Positions 46,801 to 64,000 of a stretch of 64,000 nucleotides of DNA are shown one piece after another. A model generated the notes under the pieces. That model had not been told where the DNA came from. It made no database searches and saw only the letters and a list, made by a program, of their open reading frames with translations. A program made the translations under genes and the position numbers. The stretch spans positions 38,647-102,646 of the forward strand of contig NMRA01000750.1 of assembly GCA_002633005.1 (NCBI GenBank). Direction: 5' to 3'. Numbering within the stretch: position 1 is the first letter of the stretch; every line of letters begins with the position of its first letter. The DNA comes from Phoronis australis (taxonomy: Eukaryota; Phoronida; Phoronidae).

Positions 46801-47384
46801 GTAGAATGACGTCATATCGCCGGGGAGTTACCGATTTTGGGAACTGAACGAGAGACTGCTCGAAGAAAAAGTTTGATAACGGGAGTATTTGTTCGAGTTG
46901 GAAGGTATTAAATATATCAACGGCCTCCTAACCTAAGGCTAACGTGTCCCTCTATGACTCTATGGCATGCACAAAAGGTATTTACACATATAAGAACGTG
47001 ACATTGATGTTTCAGTCAGTGCGAGGCATAACTCGCTGAAAAGCTTGCAGCATATGAAGTGACTATAGGCGCTCCACTGTCTCAACTGGCGGTCCCAGCT
47101 ATAGTCTATGGTACCAGTAGAGACAGTAGTCACTGTCCAATGAAGTAGAGGAAGAGTACGACGCAACTTCACAACACAAGTCGGACAAAACCCGCATCAG
47201 CGACATCTGGTTAGTCAAATTTCCCAAAAGCAACTGAGAAGATGAATTGTTTGAGCTTTCAATGAAATAATAGTTCAGTGTGAATTTCCAAAATGATTCT
47301 TATCCACACAATACAGGACACGGCAAGTTCTGTATACCTTTCTCTGTCTTCGTGTGTAAAATTCGGGTTCCACGATCTGGCCAT
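43694..47384 (-). CDS. SRP19: SRP19, signal recognition particle 19 kDa protein, complete, 5 exons
   Basis: SRP19 binds SRP RNA (helices 6 and 8) and primes SRP54 loading during SRP assembly. Joining, in transcript order, 47384-47338, 46445-46370, 46128-46057, 45655-45544 and 43833-43694 gives 148 residues (human 144). The start MARSWNPNFTHEDRER runs into WICVYPAYINSKKTVAQGRK, corresponding to human FICIYPAYLNNKKTIAEGRR. Next come VENPSYTEIKDVC, FRGRIRVQLKKNDG and IGETIPKLKSR, and a Gly/Lys/Arg-rich tail ending KKNKKGRR. All junctions are GT-AG and phase-compatible. It converges with APC and diverges from MNAT1. Confidence 0.95.
43834..45543 (-). other. SRP19 intron 4, 1.7 kb
   Basis: No gene seen. 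It contains a minus-strand LINE 3' fragment (45433-45525) beginning about a dozen bases inside the donor. An open + strand frame at 44580-44822 has no recognisable feature. Confidence 0.8.
45433..45525 (-). mobile_element. LINE 3' fragment, copy 2
   Basis: The - strand reads closely with 28389-28485, sharing CACATTACTGGGCATATGGG and the GAATGTGGTACTGA-type stretch coding the Cys knuckle. It is truncated at both ends and sits just inside the SRP19 exon 4 donor, in SRP19 orientation. Confidence 0.8.
45544..45655 (-). CDS. SRP19: SRP19 exon 4
   Basis: 112 bp, phase 0/1, donor gtaagt, acceptor ccacacag. It encodes NKVHPREQDARDNRFRGRIR, then VQLKKNDGSPMLPQFPD, aligning with human NKMYSREWNRDVQYRGRVRVQLKQEDG. 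Confidence 0.92.
45656..46056 (-). other. SRP19 intron 3, 401 bp
   Basis: Donor gtatgc at its 5' end (46056). AT-rich; nothing else seen. Confidence 0.8.
46057..46128 (-). CDS. SRP19: SRP19 exon 3
   Basis: 72 bp (24 codons, phase 0/0): CVENPSYTEIKDVCAAAGMV, then LGVE, matching human AVENPTATEIQDVCSAVGLN. Confidence 0.93.
46370..46445 (-). CDS. SRP19: SRP19 exon 2
   Basis: 76 bp: one base completing Arg, then WICVYPAYINSKKTVAQGRK and ICKDK. The most conserved RNA-binding N-terminal segment of the family. Confidence 0.94.
46446..47337 (-). other. SRP19 intron 1, 892 bp
   Basis: Contains a perfect CRE palindrome TGACGTCA at 46807-46814. No coding sequence recognised. Confidence 0.75.
47338..47384 (-). 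CDS. SRP19: SRP19 exon 1
   Basis: 47 bp: start ATG at 47384, 15 codons MARSWNPNFTHEDRE plus two bases, donor gtatac. The ATG is chosen because it gives an N-terminus of the same length as human before (R)xICxYPAY. Confidence 0.88.
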
Positions 47385-54528
<7,144 letters not shown>

Positions 54529-54904
54529 AGACTGAATCACTCATTGAAATTGTGTGGAAAGGTGGATGTCGCTAATATTAAGTGTTACACAGCGCTAGAC
54601 TCAGCTCAGATGTTGAAGACGATGCCACTGTGACTTAAAACCTCTTGTTGATGATATTGCGAATTGTTTGTAAGTGCAGGATTCACTGTTTAGGGATTTG
54701 TTAAACCTTTGTGTCTATATGACACCATGATAACTGAAGATTGCTATCTTCCAAAAGCACCATAGGGCTATAACTGGAAAATTCACAAGGTCTGATAAAC
54801 CTTTTTGGGTTTCCAACTACCTAGCATGAGGATGTCATTTGAAGCATGGCAATAATATCCAACGTGCTGCAGATGTGCACACGGTCTATTGCTGGCACAG
54901 AATA

Positions 54905-55290
54905 GGGCCGTTCCGGATTACACGGTGATAGAACTCTACTTTGTCCCTGAGATTAGAAAGGGAATGACCTGGTTTTGGAAATCGGGCACATTTTCGTGTA
55001 TCTCATTGATGTCGGCAAGGCGAAGAATTTCAGATCACGCATCCATGGGTATTTGTCCAATTTATCAAACATTCTCACATCAGAGTTGCAGCCCACAGCA
55101 CAGCAGTAATACTTTATTGGAAGGACGAACAGACCAAGAAAAACTTGTAAAGATTAGAATCAGACAACTACAAATAACGTGTGAAACCAGTGGCGTGACA
55201 ACAAGGCCGCAAATGTGCCTGACAGATATTTATGGCATTGTGGGTAAATACAGCGAGATTCGAGTGTCGCTGTGTAATCCGGGGCAGCCC
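54905..55290. mobile_element. ~386-bp TIR element (MITE-like) downstream of MNAT1
   Basis: CCGGATTACAC at 54913-54923 is the exact reverse complement of GTGTAATCCGG at 55272-55282. With GGG/CCC outer ends, the inverted repeats extend to about 24 bases with roughly 20 matches. It lies about 380 bp after the MNAT1 stop, possibly within its 3' UTR. The frame across it (54889-55296) has no transposase features. Target duplication unclear. Confidence 0.7.
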
Positions 55291-55310
55291 CATTAGGTCT
55301 GAATTAAGAT

Positions 55311-55394
55311 GTTCACTGTGTTCCTCTAGTGTTGTTACAAGTAGTGTGACTGGTTCACTGTGTTCCTCTAGTGTTGTTACAAGTAATGCCACTG
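55311..55394 (+). repeat. 42-bp tandem repeat, 2 copies
   Basis: GTTCACTGTGTTCCTCTAGT starts at 55311 and 55353; copies almost identical. Confidence 0.88.
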
Positions 55395-56760
55395 GTCGTT
55401 GCGTTTGGTAATTTACCAAAGTATGCGTCTGTTACCACAACTTGAAGGTGGCATTTGTGCTTTCTAATTAACGCAAACACGAGCTCTTGTATTTCCACTG
55501 GGTCAAATGGAAAAACGAGTACCTGTGTTTCACCTCGTGCTCTTAAGAATAACCTAGTTTAGAAATTTAAGAGACTTAAATTTGGAAGACCGGCATTTCA
55601 GACAGTTATTATGTATTACAAATACACTTCACAAAAAGTGGCTGTTCTTCTAAGGATGCCCACCTGTTGAATTACTATTTAAACAAATATGACAATTTAC
55701 TATGCAGATTCTTAGAGGATCACTTCTTTCATACAATTCCTTCATGTTAGTACATTTTTCTCCCAGACTTCATTTGTTTCCATTAAGACGTTTTGGTGAC
55801 AACACTAATTAAAGTTGCTAAATCCTTGTTTTTTACCTTTTTTATTGGTCTGCATCGTTTGGAGTGACATTAGATTAGGTTATACAAGTTTTCACAAAGT
55901 TTATATTTTTTCAACAAGTCATAATGTTGAGGTCATTGGTGTTTGACTTTTCTGGGGATAGGGGTTATATTTTTCCGTGATTAGTGTTAGAGAATGGAAG
56001 GACATGCGACCTTGGTAACTTTTTGTACCGGGATCAAAGATCATGATCCATTTCCGTCGTTGAGTAAGGCACAAAAATTCCATTAATTTTGACCATATGG
56101 TACACCAGATTCCTATCCAGCAATTTTAATGTAAAGCGCAGTATGCAATAATACCCGGCTTGTTTTTTTACTGTTACATTGTGTTGTGGCATTTTCTGTA
56201 TTTTGATAATCTTTTGTAATAGTTGGGTTTTTCTTACCGTGTGATGTAAAATTATCAAGTGGTGTGGAATGAACTGCGACTTGTTTATTACTGTACTGTG
56301 TTTGGTGCTAAATAAAGCATACTGTCCATGTATTCGCCTTGAGTTACAAGTCAAGGTTAGACCTTAAAAAAAGATTAGAAATCACTTTATATGTGTGTAT
56401 GCATTGAATTAAACTGTGGAAAACGACAATGAATATCGTTTGCAAAGTTTATTATGTTAATGAAACGGGTGTGCCTATTTTGTACAGGGAACCTAGAGCC
56501 ACAGATATTATGAGTCATTATTTTCCATAAATGCTACATTTATGTAAAACGTGCATTTGTTTGCAATGGGTCTAGGTCAACAGTCCAAAGGGCTATTGGT
56601 CTGAAAGGTCAATAGTCGGAAAAAGAAATTCTTTGTAATATTAGCCCTTTAGATTAAAAAGCTGCAGTTTATCTTTCTATTATTTTAAAAGCACACTGAA
56701 CCAGGTTTTGGCCTTTGAACAGGTACTAAAAAATCACAATAATCAAAATATTGCAGACGT
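55395..56760. other. Intergenic repeat-derived sequence
   Basis: Contains a segment at about 55880-56040 resembling 3890-4060 (an unclassified repeat). AATAAA at 56311-56316 could end a long MNAT1 3' UTR, but nothing else supports this. Confidence 0.5.
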
Positions 56761-57300
56761 AGTTGCAGGAAATAAGGAAAATTAAATTTCGCAATATGCG
56801 GGTGACACATCATTTACTTTGCATGGGTCGAATTTGTCATTGACTAGCACATTGACTGTACTACATTTGTTTGCTGGTGTCTTGGGTCTCCAAATGAATG
56901 TATATAAAACAAATGCCGTATGGTTTGGAAGTAAAACTGGTAGTGATGACGTGATTTCTACAAAACAAAGTCTGTCTTGGGCAGAAAATCGTTTAGATTT
57001 TTGAGGACGGATTTTGACACTTAGTTGAATAGTATGACGCATAAGAACTTCACTGCAAGAGTGACTAACATTAAGTCTTTATTAAAAAGTGGAGTCAACG
57101 AAATTTAATACCTTTTGATTGAGTAACTGTAATTCAAATGTTAGCTATTTGTAAACTTACTTTTTGTTGTCAAGTTTACCAAATCCATCAGTAAAGGTCA
57201 TAGATGAATTGAATACGATATGCTTTAGATTTGTATGACAGACTTTATTAGACACTAATTTTCTATTTAACATTTTGCTATTACTAACCAAACACTATGA
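56760..57300 (+). mobile_element. Degenerate LINE reverse-transcriptase fragment
   Basis: Reads QYAGDTSF where a functional RT has YADD, then GLQMNVYKTNAVWFGSK, the conserved block following the catalytic box in L1-like RTs, and TARVTNIKSLLKSGVN. The catalytic first Asp is Gly, and stops and frameshifts follow, so it is a dead fragment. Limits approximate. Confidence 0.75.
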
Positions 57301-57424
57301 TTTACAAGGAGAGATGTCACAAAATGTTCCTAATATTCGCAAGTTTGTTATATATACTTGTGAGTTACTATAATGCTGAAAAATTAATTACATACAAAAA
57401 ATTGTGTATGACAGCTTCTTTGGT

Positions 57425-58080
57425 AAATGGGAAATTTTTATTGTTCATGTTCAAACTCCAGAGAATAGCACCGTTGTTACATCTGTGTATCGTAAGCCCA
57501 GTTTTTCTGGGCTTTTATCTTAAATTTGATATAGTTTTGTGCCTATCCAGTACAAGAGAGGTCTAGTCAATTGCTTGTTACACCGTGCCTGGAGAATCTG
57601 CTCCACCACTTTTAAACTTTTGATAGTAACATAGCTATGACTTTCCAGTTATTGCGTCCCAATGGTTACCCTCTGAATTTTCTGAATAGCTGTAAAAGGC
57701 ACTTTCTTTCAAAATGAATGAGGCAGATAAGGTAGCTGTTATTGGACCCGAGAAAAAGAAAGTTTTCTTTCCTCTTGGTTACACCGAGCCAAGTAGTATA
57801 AAATTGAAACGTCAATTATCTCGCCTTATTCATTGCATAGACCCAACAGTTGAACTGATAGTTGTTTTCAAACCCCTTCGGAAACTTTCCAATATGCTGT
57901 ATGAACTGAAGTTACCCATCCCTTTATTGAACAAGAGCAATGTTGTGTTTTAGGTTGAATGTGACAACTGTAAGGAATTCTATATAGGACTCACACAGAG
58001 ACGCCTCTGTGACCGGTTGAAAGAACATCACACCTCAGAGAAAAGTACGCAGGCATTGTATTAGCTACAATCCCTAAGCC
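57425..58080 (+). mobile_element. Penelope-like element fragment (RT C-terminus, linker, GIY-YIG)
   Basis: At about 57460-57600 one frame reads TSVYRKPSFSGLL, and then YKRGLVNCLLHRAWRIC, the typical end of a Penelope-type RT. The frame 57714-57950 supplies the linker (PLGYTEPSSIKLKRQLSRLI, ending LLNKSNVVF). After a stop, ECDNCKEFYIGLTQRRLCDR and LKEHHT (about 57957-58030) match the GIY-YIG endonuclease start with the downstream Arg. In-frame stops show it is inactive. Confidence 0.8.
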
Positions 58081-59899
58081 AACTCTGTTTGTATTATCTG
58101 CAGATAACCTAATAAGGAGTTACTGTACATTAAGAGTCACTGTCCATTCAGAACCAGCATGCCACTAATTCTCTGAATAACATGCAGAGCTCAGTGACCC
58201 TGCAACTATGGTGATGACCAGCTACTCACCATATTCTATGTATCTCTCACTTCACTCTATGGATGTTACTTGAGCTGCATGTTGGCACTTGTTGTCCTAA
58301 ATTGTTGTAAATATGATCCTGGGGATGTCTAATGAAAAGACGAAACGTTGAATTGAACATGAACTTTTTTATTTGTGCGGTGATCGTTCGGTTTTTAAAC
58401 TAAAATCTTGCTAGAATCACGTGCTCATTGAAAATACACGCCAATATCTCGCGAAGTGTTGCTTTTTAACGATGTCCTAGCGTTACTGAACGGGAGGCTG
58501 GCCTCTAATAACCTGTATCATGGTGGAGTGCGGGCTAACTTAATGGGAGTTCGATTTCCAGCTCAAACCCAGCAAATCACGTACTGAGAAAAGAACAGGT
58601 TCACGGCAATTTTACAGCGGTAAGTCATCAAAATCAATAATTTGCTTCTTGGACGGGCAGCGGATTTAATGCCGCTTTAAACTAATTCAGTTGCCTGGTC
58701 CATCAATTCTACTTGGTGATTCTGGTAAAAGTCTTTTTATTCTGTTGTATTTCTGTCTTCAGCAGGGGCCATTAGGATGGACTAAAGTGAAAAGACGAAA
58801 AAACATTGTACTGTTGTAATTTGACTGGGAGATGCTGGACTGGTGAACAATCACACGCCTGCCATGGATTAAGTTTGAGATCCCGGCGGGGAGAGTGTGT
58901 GCTCCTGTATACTCGTGTACTATTTGTCTATTTAATTTCGACAAAATTTTGAAATATTGGCAAAGGTGTCATGCAATCGAGGAACTCTGCATGATGACTT
59001 AGAGGGTTGGGACAAACAGGTCAGGAGACTCTTATAGCACGTTATCGCTTTTTATGAGCTCCATCGAAATTTTGTTACCCAGATATGGCTATACGCCAAT
59101 TCAGCGAGATTACCTTGCCTTATTAAAATACCTTACAGATTTGTTGTAAAATGTCCAACAAACAACTTTAAGCATAAACTGACGTCCTGAAATAACAAAC
59201 ATTTGTTTGCGGAGAAGTTGCCCTCTCAAGTTACAATACTTGTCATAGAGATCTAAAAATCTACCCGGCACGTGTCCGTTCACTTTGGTTGCCTTGCGTA
59301 TTGTCAGTTGCACTGTTCAACGTGTCTTCACCACAGATGTGATTAGACTGCCGTAAATCTGCCCCAACTCTCATAAAGCGGCCATAATTAGGACTAGAAC
59401 TCAAAAGGTTAGCGTCGCAAGCATACATGTATGTTTGTTTCTAACTTTCGAAACTTGAAACAAAACTTTTCATGGGTTTAAAGCAAACAATTCGAACGCT
59501 GACAACACTTCTTGTGTTGCCGCACATCAGCATAATTACATGTCAAATCAGAGAGCAGCCATATGACGCCTGTAACACGACTCGGATACCATCACATGGG
59601 ATATTTAAAAACTTTTGCATGTAACAGTAGTTGCCGCAGTATACATAGCGCAATAAGTCAAATGTGAATGTATGTGAGCAGCGCGCGTTCACACTTGGCT
59701 GACTATGTTTGAAACTTCACGGCTGCCTCTTAAAGATGTGTTTGCGTGCTCCTAACTATGCTAATATATTCATTTATTGTACATCGTAGTCTTTACCTAC
59801 ACATACACAAATACATAAATTTAAATGTTTATCCAGAGTAGTTACACAGAGAACAGTTCTCGTAAAGCCATAGCCTTCTGAATAAACAGTCCAAGGCGC
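58081..59899. other. Intergenic sequence, no gene recognised
   Basis: AT-rich, no recognised coding domain. The first few hundred bases may be the 3' tail of the Penelope-like element. Confidence 0.55.
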
Positions 59900-61790
59900 T
59901 GGATAATGTCATGATTTTTATGTTGGAATAACCTAACAAGAGAAGAGTTAACATTTACAAGCTCTGGTAGAAGATTTTTCCCAAGGTCTCCAAAACAGGG
60001 CACCGACACATGAAATGAGGCTCATCTTCAATTTCACCCAGACTGCATATACCGCATATTGTATAACTTCCAGGAATACCCATATGTCTACCTTTCTCTA
60101 TTATTAAGTGAGTGACCTGAAAATCGAAATTGCGCAAGTATTCTCGAATAAGCGCTCAAACAATTCACATAATTATTGCTCGCTAACAAGATCACGTTTA
60201 ATAAGACTATAAAATTCATATTTATTTGAACTACCTATTTCCAGTTGCCATTCCTGTACGCTGCAATCTAGTAGCCTCTGCGTGAATACCAGATAATAAA
60301 TTCAACACTATTACCTGGGCCAAATAACCACACTTCTCCATAACCGAACCTATACAAAATTTCTTTCACACGGTGTGCCCAGTTATAATTACAGTTTTCA
60401 CCAGAAGTTCCCTAAGTGTACTATGGTACTTCACTGGGTACCTATGGTTTCCCATATCAAGTAATTTTGTCCAATAGATAATTGGTTTACACATATATTT
60501 TGTAATAAACAAAATTGTCCTCCACATTCACCGCGAGCCACAGCATTCGGCGTTTTAATGCTCAGTCTCATAACTTAGTTACAGAAATCATTATGAACTT
60601 TTTCAATAGATTCATACATTCATGTGACCCCTATTTCTGCACCATATGTTAACATGGGCATAATCATGGAGTCAAAGAGTTTAAAATGCACTGCGTAGGA
60701 GGTACAGTTAAATTTTGACAGAGTGGCTTTAATAACGCTCATTGCTTTTCGAGCTTGGTTTGCAAGTACTCTACAGCACTATGTCCATTTAACTCTACAG
60801 GAGAATGGGACTCCTAGTACTGTCTTGTAGTTGGCCCACGATTTGGTATCTATTTTTTTGGCCAGAAAACCACCTTTCAGTATTTGAAAAAATGCCCCCT
60901 CGTTAAATACCACAACATTTGTTTTGTCCAAATTAACTTGCAAGTTCTAATTTCGACAAAACTTTTCGAGGACATTGAGCTTCATCTGTAGCCCAGCAAC
61001 AGTATTCGACACCAGCACCAAGTCTTCAGCAAAAAACAGAGAGCCTATATCACAACCCGGGGAGACACGTATGCCTCTGCCTACATTTTCTCTAATATCA
61101 GACACTAGTGCGGTAATAAACACCGAGAACAGCCAGCGACTTAAAACACACCCTAGCCGAATACTAACTGCACAGTTATAATAGGGCGTGGTCTGTGACT
61201 TTACCATAACACACGACTGTAAAAAGTCGTACATACTGCGCAAAATGCAAACCTTTGGTTAAAAGGGCAAAAAATAAACGGAAATATCTACACTATCAAA
61301 TGCCTTGCCGAATCCGCATTATACTTTCCCTTTCCGTTTAGTGACATGTTTCTGGATGATACTCTGTAGGTTAAACATGTTATCGATTGTAGAATACCCA
61401 GAACGAAAGCTTGTCTACTCTTCCGGAATACATTTCGTATTATTCGACCATTCAACTGTACAAGTATAAAGAATAGTTGTAAAATTTTTATTAATGCTAT
61501 CTATAACGGAGATTCCTCTATAATGATTTGGATGAGACTTATCTCCCTTTTTGTAACATGGCACAATAATACTTTTTGACCAGTGGGATGGATAATGCCC
61601 GGTATTGAAACTTCTATTAAAAAGTTCGCGGAAAAGTTTTACTAGGGCCTCAGGAAAGCACTTATAAAATTCAGCCAGTACACCGTCATCTCTGGGAGAT
61701 TTATTATTCTTTTGTTTCTTAATGACCCTTTCTATTTCATCTGCGCTAATACTATGCTAATGCATAGCAGGAATTAAACGACAATGATAT
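59900..61790 (-). mobile_element. Decayed non-LTR retrotransposon (RT to zinc-knuckle), minus strand
   Basis: On the - strand from about 61760: ISADEIERVIKKQKNNKSPR, then FYKCFP, LFNRSFNTGHYPSHWSKSII and NHYRGIS (RT fingers). The frame 61243-60947 has GCVLSRWLFSVFITALVSDI and FFAEDLVLVSNTVAGLQMKL, where FADD is expected. The 3' end (60137-59955) has CGICSLGEIEDEPHFMCRCP, the terminal Cys/His knuckle. Several stops and frameshifts interrupt it. Typical RTE/CR1/L2-like architecture; exact clade not resolved. Confidence 0.85.
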
Positions 61791-63574
61791 TTTAACATTA
61801 TCTACGATAAACAAAGTGCAGTTGTATTCGTTGAGAGCTTATCAATGTGAAAACAAAAAATCTGCAAATAGATCACCTTTGCACCAATGTACGCTTGGGG
61901 GCTCACATATCCCGCACCATGCAGTGTTATTCCTCAACACCACGTCACGATACTTATTGGACAATGTTGACTGATTTACGGCGGATCATTTTCGATACAA
62001 AACTCGTTCTTAAAAAACAGTTTTTCATTTTCAACCTACTACATATTCAAATCGTCACTATATGTTGTGTTTCCACCTAATTTGACCAAGCAATCACTGA
62101 GATAAGGAATTAGCGTGCAAGTTCCAATTAAGTTTTTGGTTAAGTGCTTCACATTCCATTTGATGCAGATGAGCATTAGCGTGACTTCAGTATTCTAGGG
62201 ACACATTTTAAAACAAGAGCAACGCGGAGCGTTGAAATGCGCCTACGACAGCACCGCAAATAGTGTGATTTTAGGGGTGGTTATTTGTAAAAATGGCCAT
62301 TAGAAGGCACAGAATACCCAATTGAACCATCCGAAAATGGGAAGGTGTCGTTGTCTCTCAGCCGTTTTTGCCAAATTTCATGAAAATCCGTCTCGAAACT
62401 CCAAAGATACAAAGTCGAAAGCAAAATAAATAAATAAATTGCCATTAGCAAACACAGTGGTACTCGAAATGTTTTTGCCGAGGAGTTTCAAAGATACAGA
62501 GGACAACAAAAATTATAAAATTGCCAATAGCGTGACAGAGCAGTAGTCGGATCCATCCACATAGTTGTCCATTGTCAACTTCATAAAAATATACTTGCCA
62601 AATTTAATAAAGATTCTGCACAGGGTTTGGCATAGACGCAAAAAAACTGTCACTGGTAGGCGCCACAGTAGTCCAATGTCTTCGAAAATCATTGACGGTA
62701 CTGTTCACAGTAGAAACATGAACGTCAATTTTCTAAATCGTCCTTAGGGTAGTTTGGTCGAAAGAGGCCGGGGCGGACGCCAAAAGCACATTACTAGAAA
62801 ACAGAGCTGTCGACATTCCATCCTAACCTCGCATTTTACGTTTGCTTTTGCGGTGTATGTCCTTAGACAGATGCCTTCCATAGCAACCATCTGAAGTTAT
62901 GCACAGAGTCTCTGCACGCGAACTTGGGCATCTATTGTGTCATTTGGTGAAGGCACCCTTCGCCTACGATAGAAGTAGACACGAGCCCCATTCATTAATT
63001 GTTGGGACAACTCTGCTGCCGATTCAAAGGCAAGAAGACTGCACTGGCATAACATTTTCTAGGGGTCGTCGTGGGTTGCATCAACCTCTGGAATGTTCGT
63101 TTCTTAGCGTATGGATGCTGCCAGTTTTCCCTTTCCAAAGAAATAAAACATCGTGTTGCAACCTAGCTGACGCTGTATGAATTTTGCGGAGAAGTTGGGT
63201 GCACTTTTTGGGGTCTAATCTCTAGACCTTTTTATTAATATCAAAAATATTACCTTTCCACCTCCGCATTTGAATCTTGGCGTCAACTGTCATCTAAGAC
63301 ATGTTCAACAAACCAAAAGCAGGGTGAAGTCAGTGCTGTCCTACCTACGAGGATTCTGATGGTGTGGGCATCTTCATCCACCGCTTTCAACACGCGCCTA
63401 TAAATTCTACCGCCTATAGTTGCCTCAGCACGGGTAACTACGAAGTGGTTTTTCTAACCGGCGTGACCTCGAATGGAAGGCGATAGCTGCATAGGTGAAA
63501 AAAGGTAATGGTTGAAAAGAGCCTTGTTTTTGGAATTGTTTAGTTGTTTCTCGGTAACGAACGGGCCTCTGGGG
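61791..63574. other. Window-end region with diverged short repeats
   Basis: Around 62230-62650, related segments recur: GCCATTAG/GCCAATAG at about 62300, 62442 and 62522, each followed by CCAAATTT or CAAAGATACA-type sequence. This suggests a diverged tandem or SINE-like repeat. No gene recognised. Confidence 0.5.
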
Positions 63575-63919
63575 TTAACAGGATTTTCTTAGCCTTTTCT
63601 TGTTCTTGAACGATCCTTTGTACAGGGAGCTTTGACGGAGGCCATATCTTTCAAACGGACAAATCCCTTGTAGTTCCAGAGATAGTCCAGACGACAGATG
63701 CTGGCCAGGACCAATATACAGCACGTCTGAAGCAAAACGATTTGTGACCGAGACACTGAGAGATTCGGCCGAAATGGTTTTGTCTACATTTCTCAGACAG
63801 CTCAGTGTATTCATCGATCGCGGCCCAGTGTAGGGATTGCGGGACAGTATCATCTCATGCTGAAAGATATCGGCTATGTCAATGTTACCTTGCTGCGCGC
63901 CATGCGACAAACAGGCCAA
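63575..63919 (-). CDS. Unassigned ORF or exon candidate, 115 codons
   Basis: The - strand frame reads LACLSHGAQQGNIDIADIFQ through GICPFERYGLRQSSLYKGSF and a basic end KNKKRLRKSC, stop at 63577-63575. There is no ATG at the start; it opens a few codons after an in-frame stop and next to an acceptor-like ttcag. Codon choice looks protein-like, with balanced composition and few low-complexity runs, but I recognise no family. It could be a terminal exon of a gene beyond the window, part of a repeat, or chance. Confidence 0.25.
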   Translation of the reverse strand: MACLSHGAQQGNIDIADIFQHEMILSRNPYTGPRSMNTLSCLRNVDKTISAESLSVSVTNRFASDVLYIGPGQHLSSGLSLELQGICPFERYGLRQSSLYKGSFKNKKRLRKSC

Positions 63920-64000
63920 CTGAACAGCGTCTCAGAGCCACAGGTGACCTTCGCCTTGATAGGGACAGGTCTACTCAGCAACTGCACTATTTTGACTTTT
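63920..64000. other. Window end
   Basis: Nothing further recognised. Confidence 0.5.

Noticed and set aside
54889-55296. 135-codon ORF downstream of MNAT1
   Set aside because: It spans a TIR-bounded MITE-like element almost exactly, with no transposase or other domain.
58540-58575. Possible tRNA T-loop (GTTCGATTTCC)
   Set aside because: No matching 5-bp T stem, no anticodon arm or acceptor pairing around it.

Overview
The window is animal genomic DNA: spliced genes with GT-AG introns, polyadenylation signals, retrotransposon debris and minisatellites. The protein content and a complete set of APC catenin- and Axin-binding repeats suggest a non-vertebrate bilaterian. I cannot name the species from sequence alone.

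Three conserved genes account for all confidently coding sequence. (1) APC (adenomatous polyposis coli), + strand, fills 664-41509 in eleven exons. Its first exons lie upstream of the window, and about 3,240 residues are present. They cover the end of the N-terminal coiled coil, the armadillo domain, three 15-residue repeats, nine 20-residue beta-catenin-binding repeats, three SAMP Axin-binding motifs, a long basic Ser/Lys-rich region, an SxIP EB1-binding motif and a C-terminal PDZ ligand. (2) SRP19 (19-kDa signal recognition particle protein), - strand, 43694-47384, five exons, convergent with APC. (3) MNAT1 (MAT1, RING subunit of the CDK-activating kinase/TFIIH), + strand, 47692-54528, eight exons, divergent from SRP19 across only 307 bp that contain a perfect CRE palindrome. 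APC and SRP19 are also neighbours in human, so this looks like ancient microsynteny.

Layout: 1-12.5 kb is APC intron with minisatellites, a hairpin and a TIR element. 12.5-23 kb is APC intron with a ~2.8 kb direct duplication flanked by Ns. 23-31.8 kb carries the middle APC exons. 31.9-42.6 kb is the main APC coding block and 3' UTR. 42.6-47.4 kb is a 99-bp tandem repeat and SRP19. 47.7-54.5 kb is MNAT1. 54.5-64 kb is a repeat-rich region: a TIR element, a LINE RT fragment, a Penelope-like element with a GIY-YIG motif, a decayed minus-strand LINE, and one unassigned ORF at the edge.

The three genes share no single pathway: APC acts in Wnt signalling and the cytoskeleton, SRP19 in SRP assembly, MNAT1 in transcription and the cell cycle. 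Their adjacency is positional, except for the probable shared SRP19/MNAT1 promoter. I found no CRISPR, operon, prokaryotic or viral system. The most notable features are internal to APC: extra R4-type 20-residue repeats, a nonapeptide tandem repeat and a rearranged exon structure.
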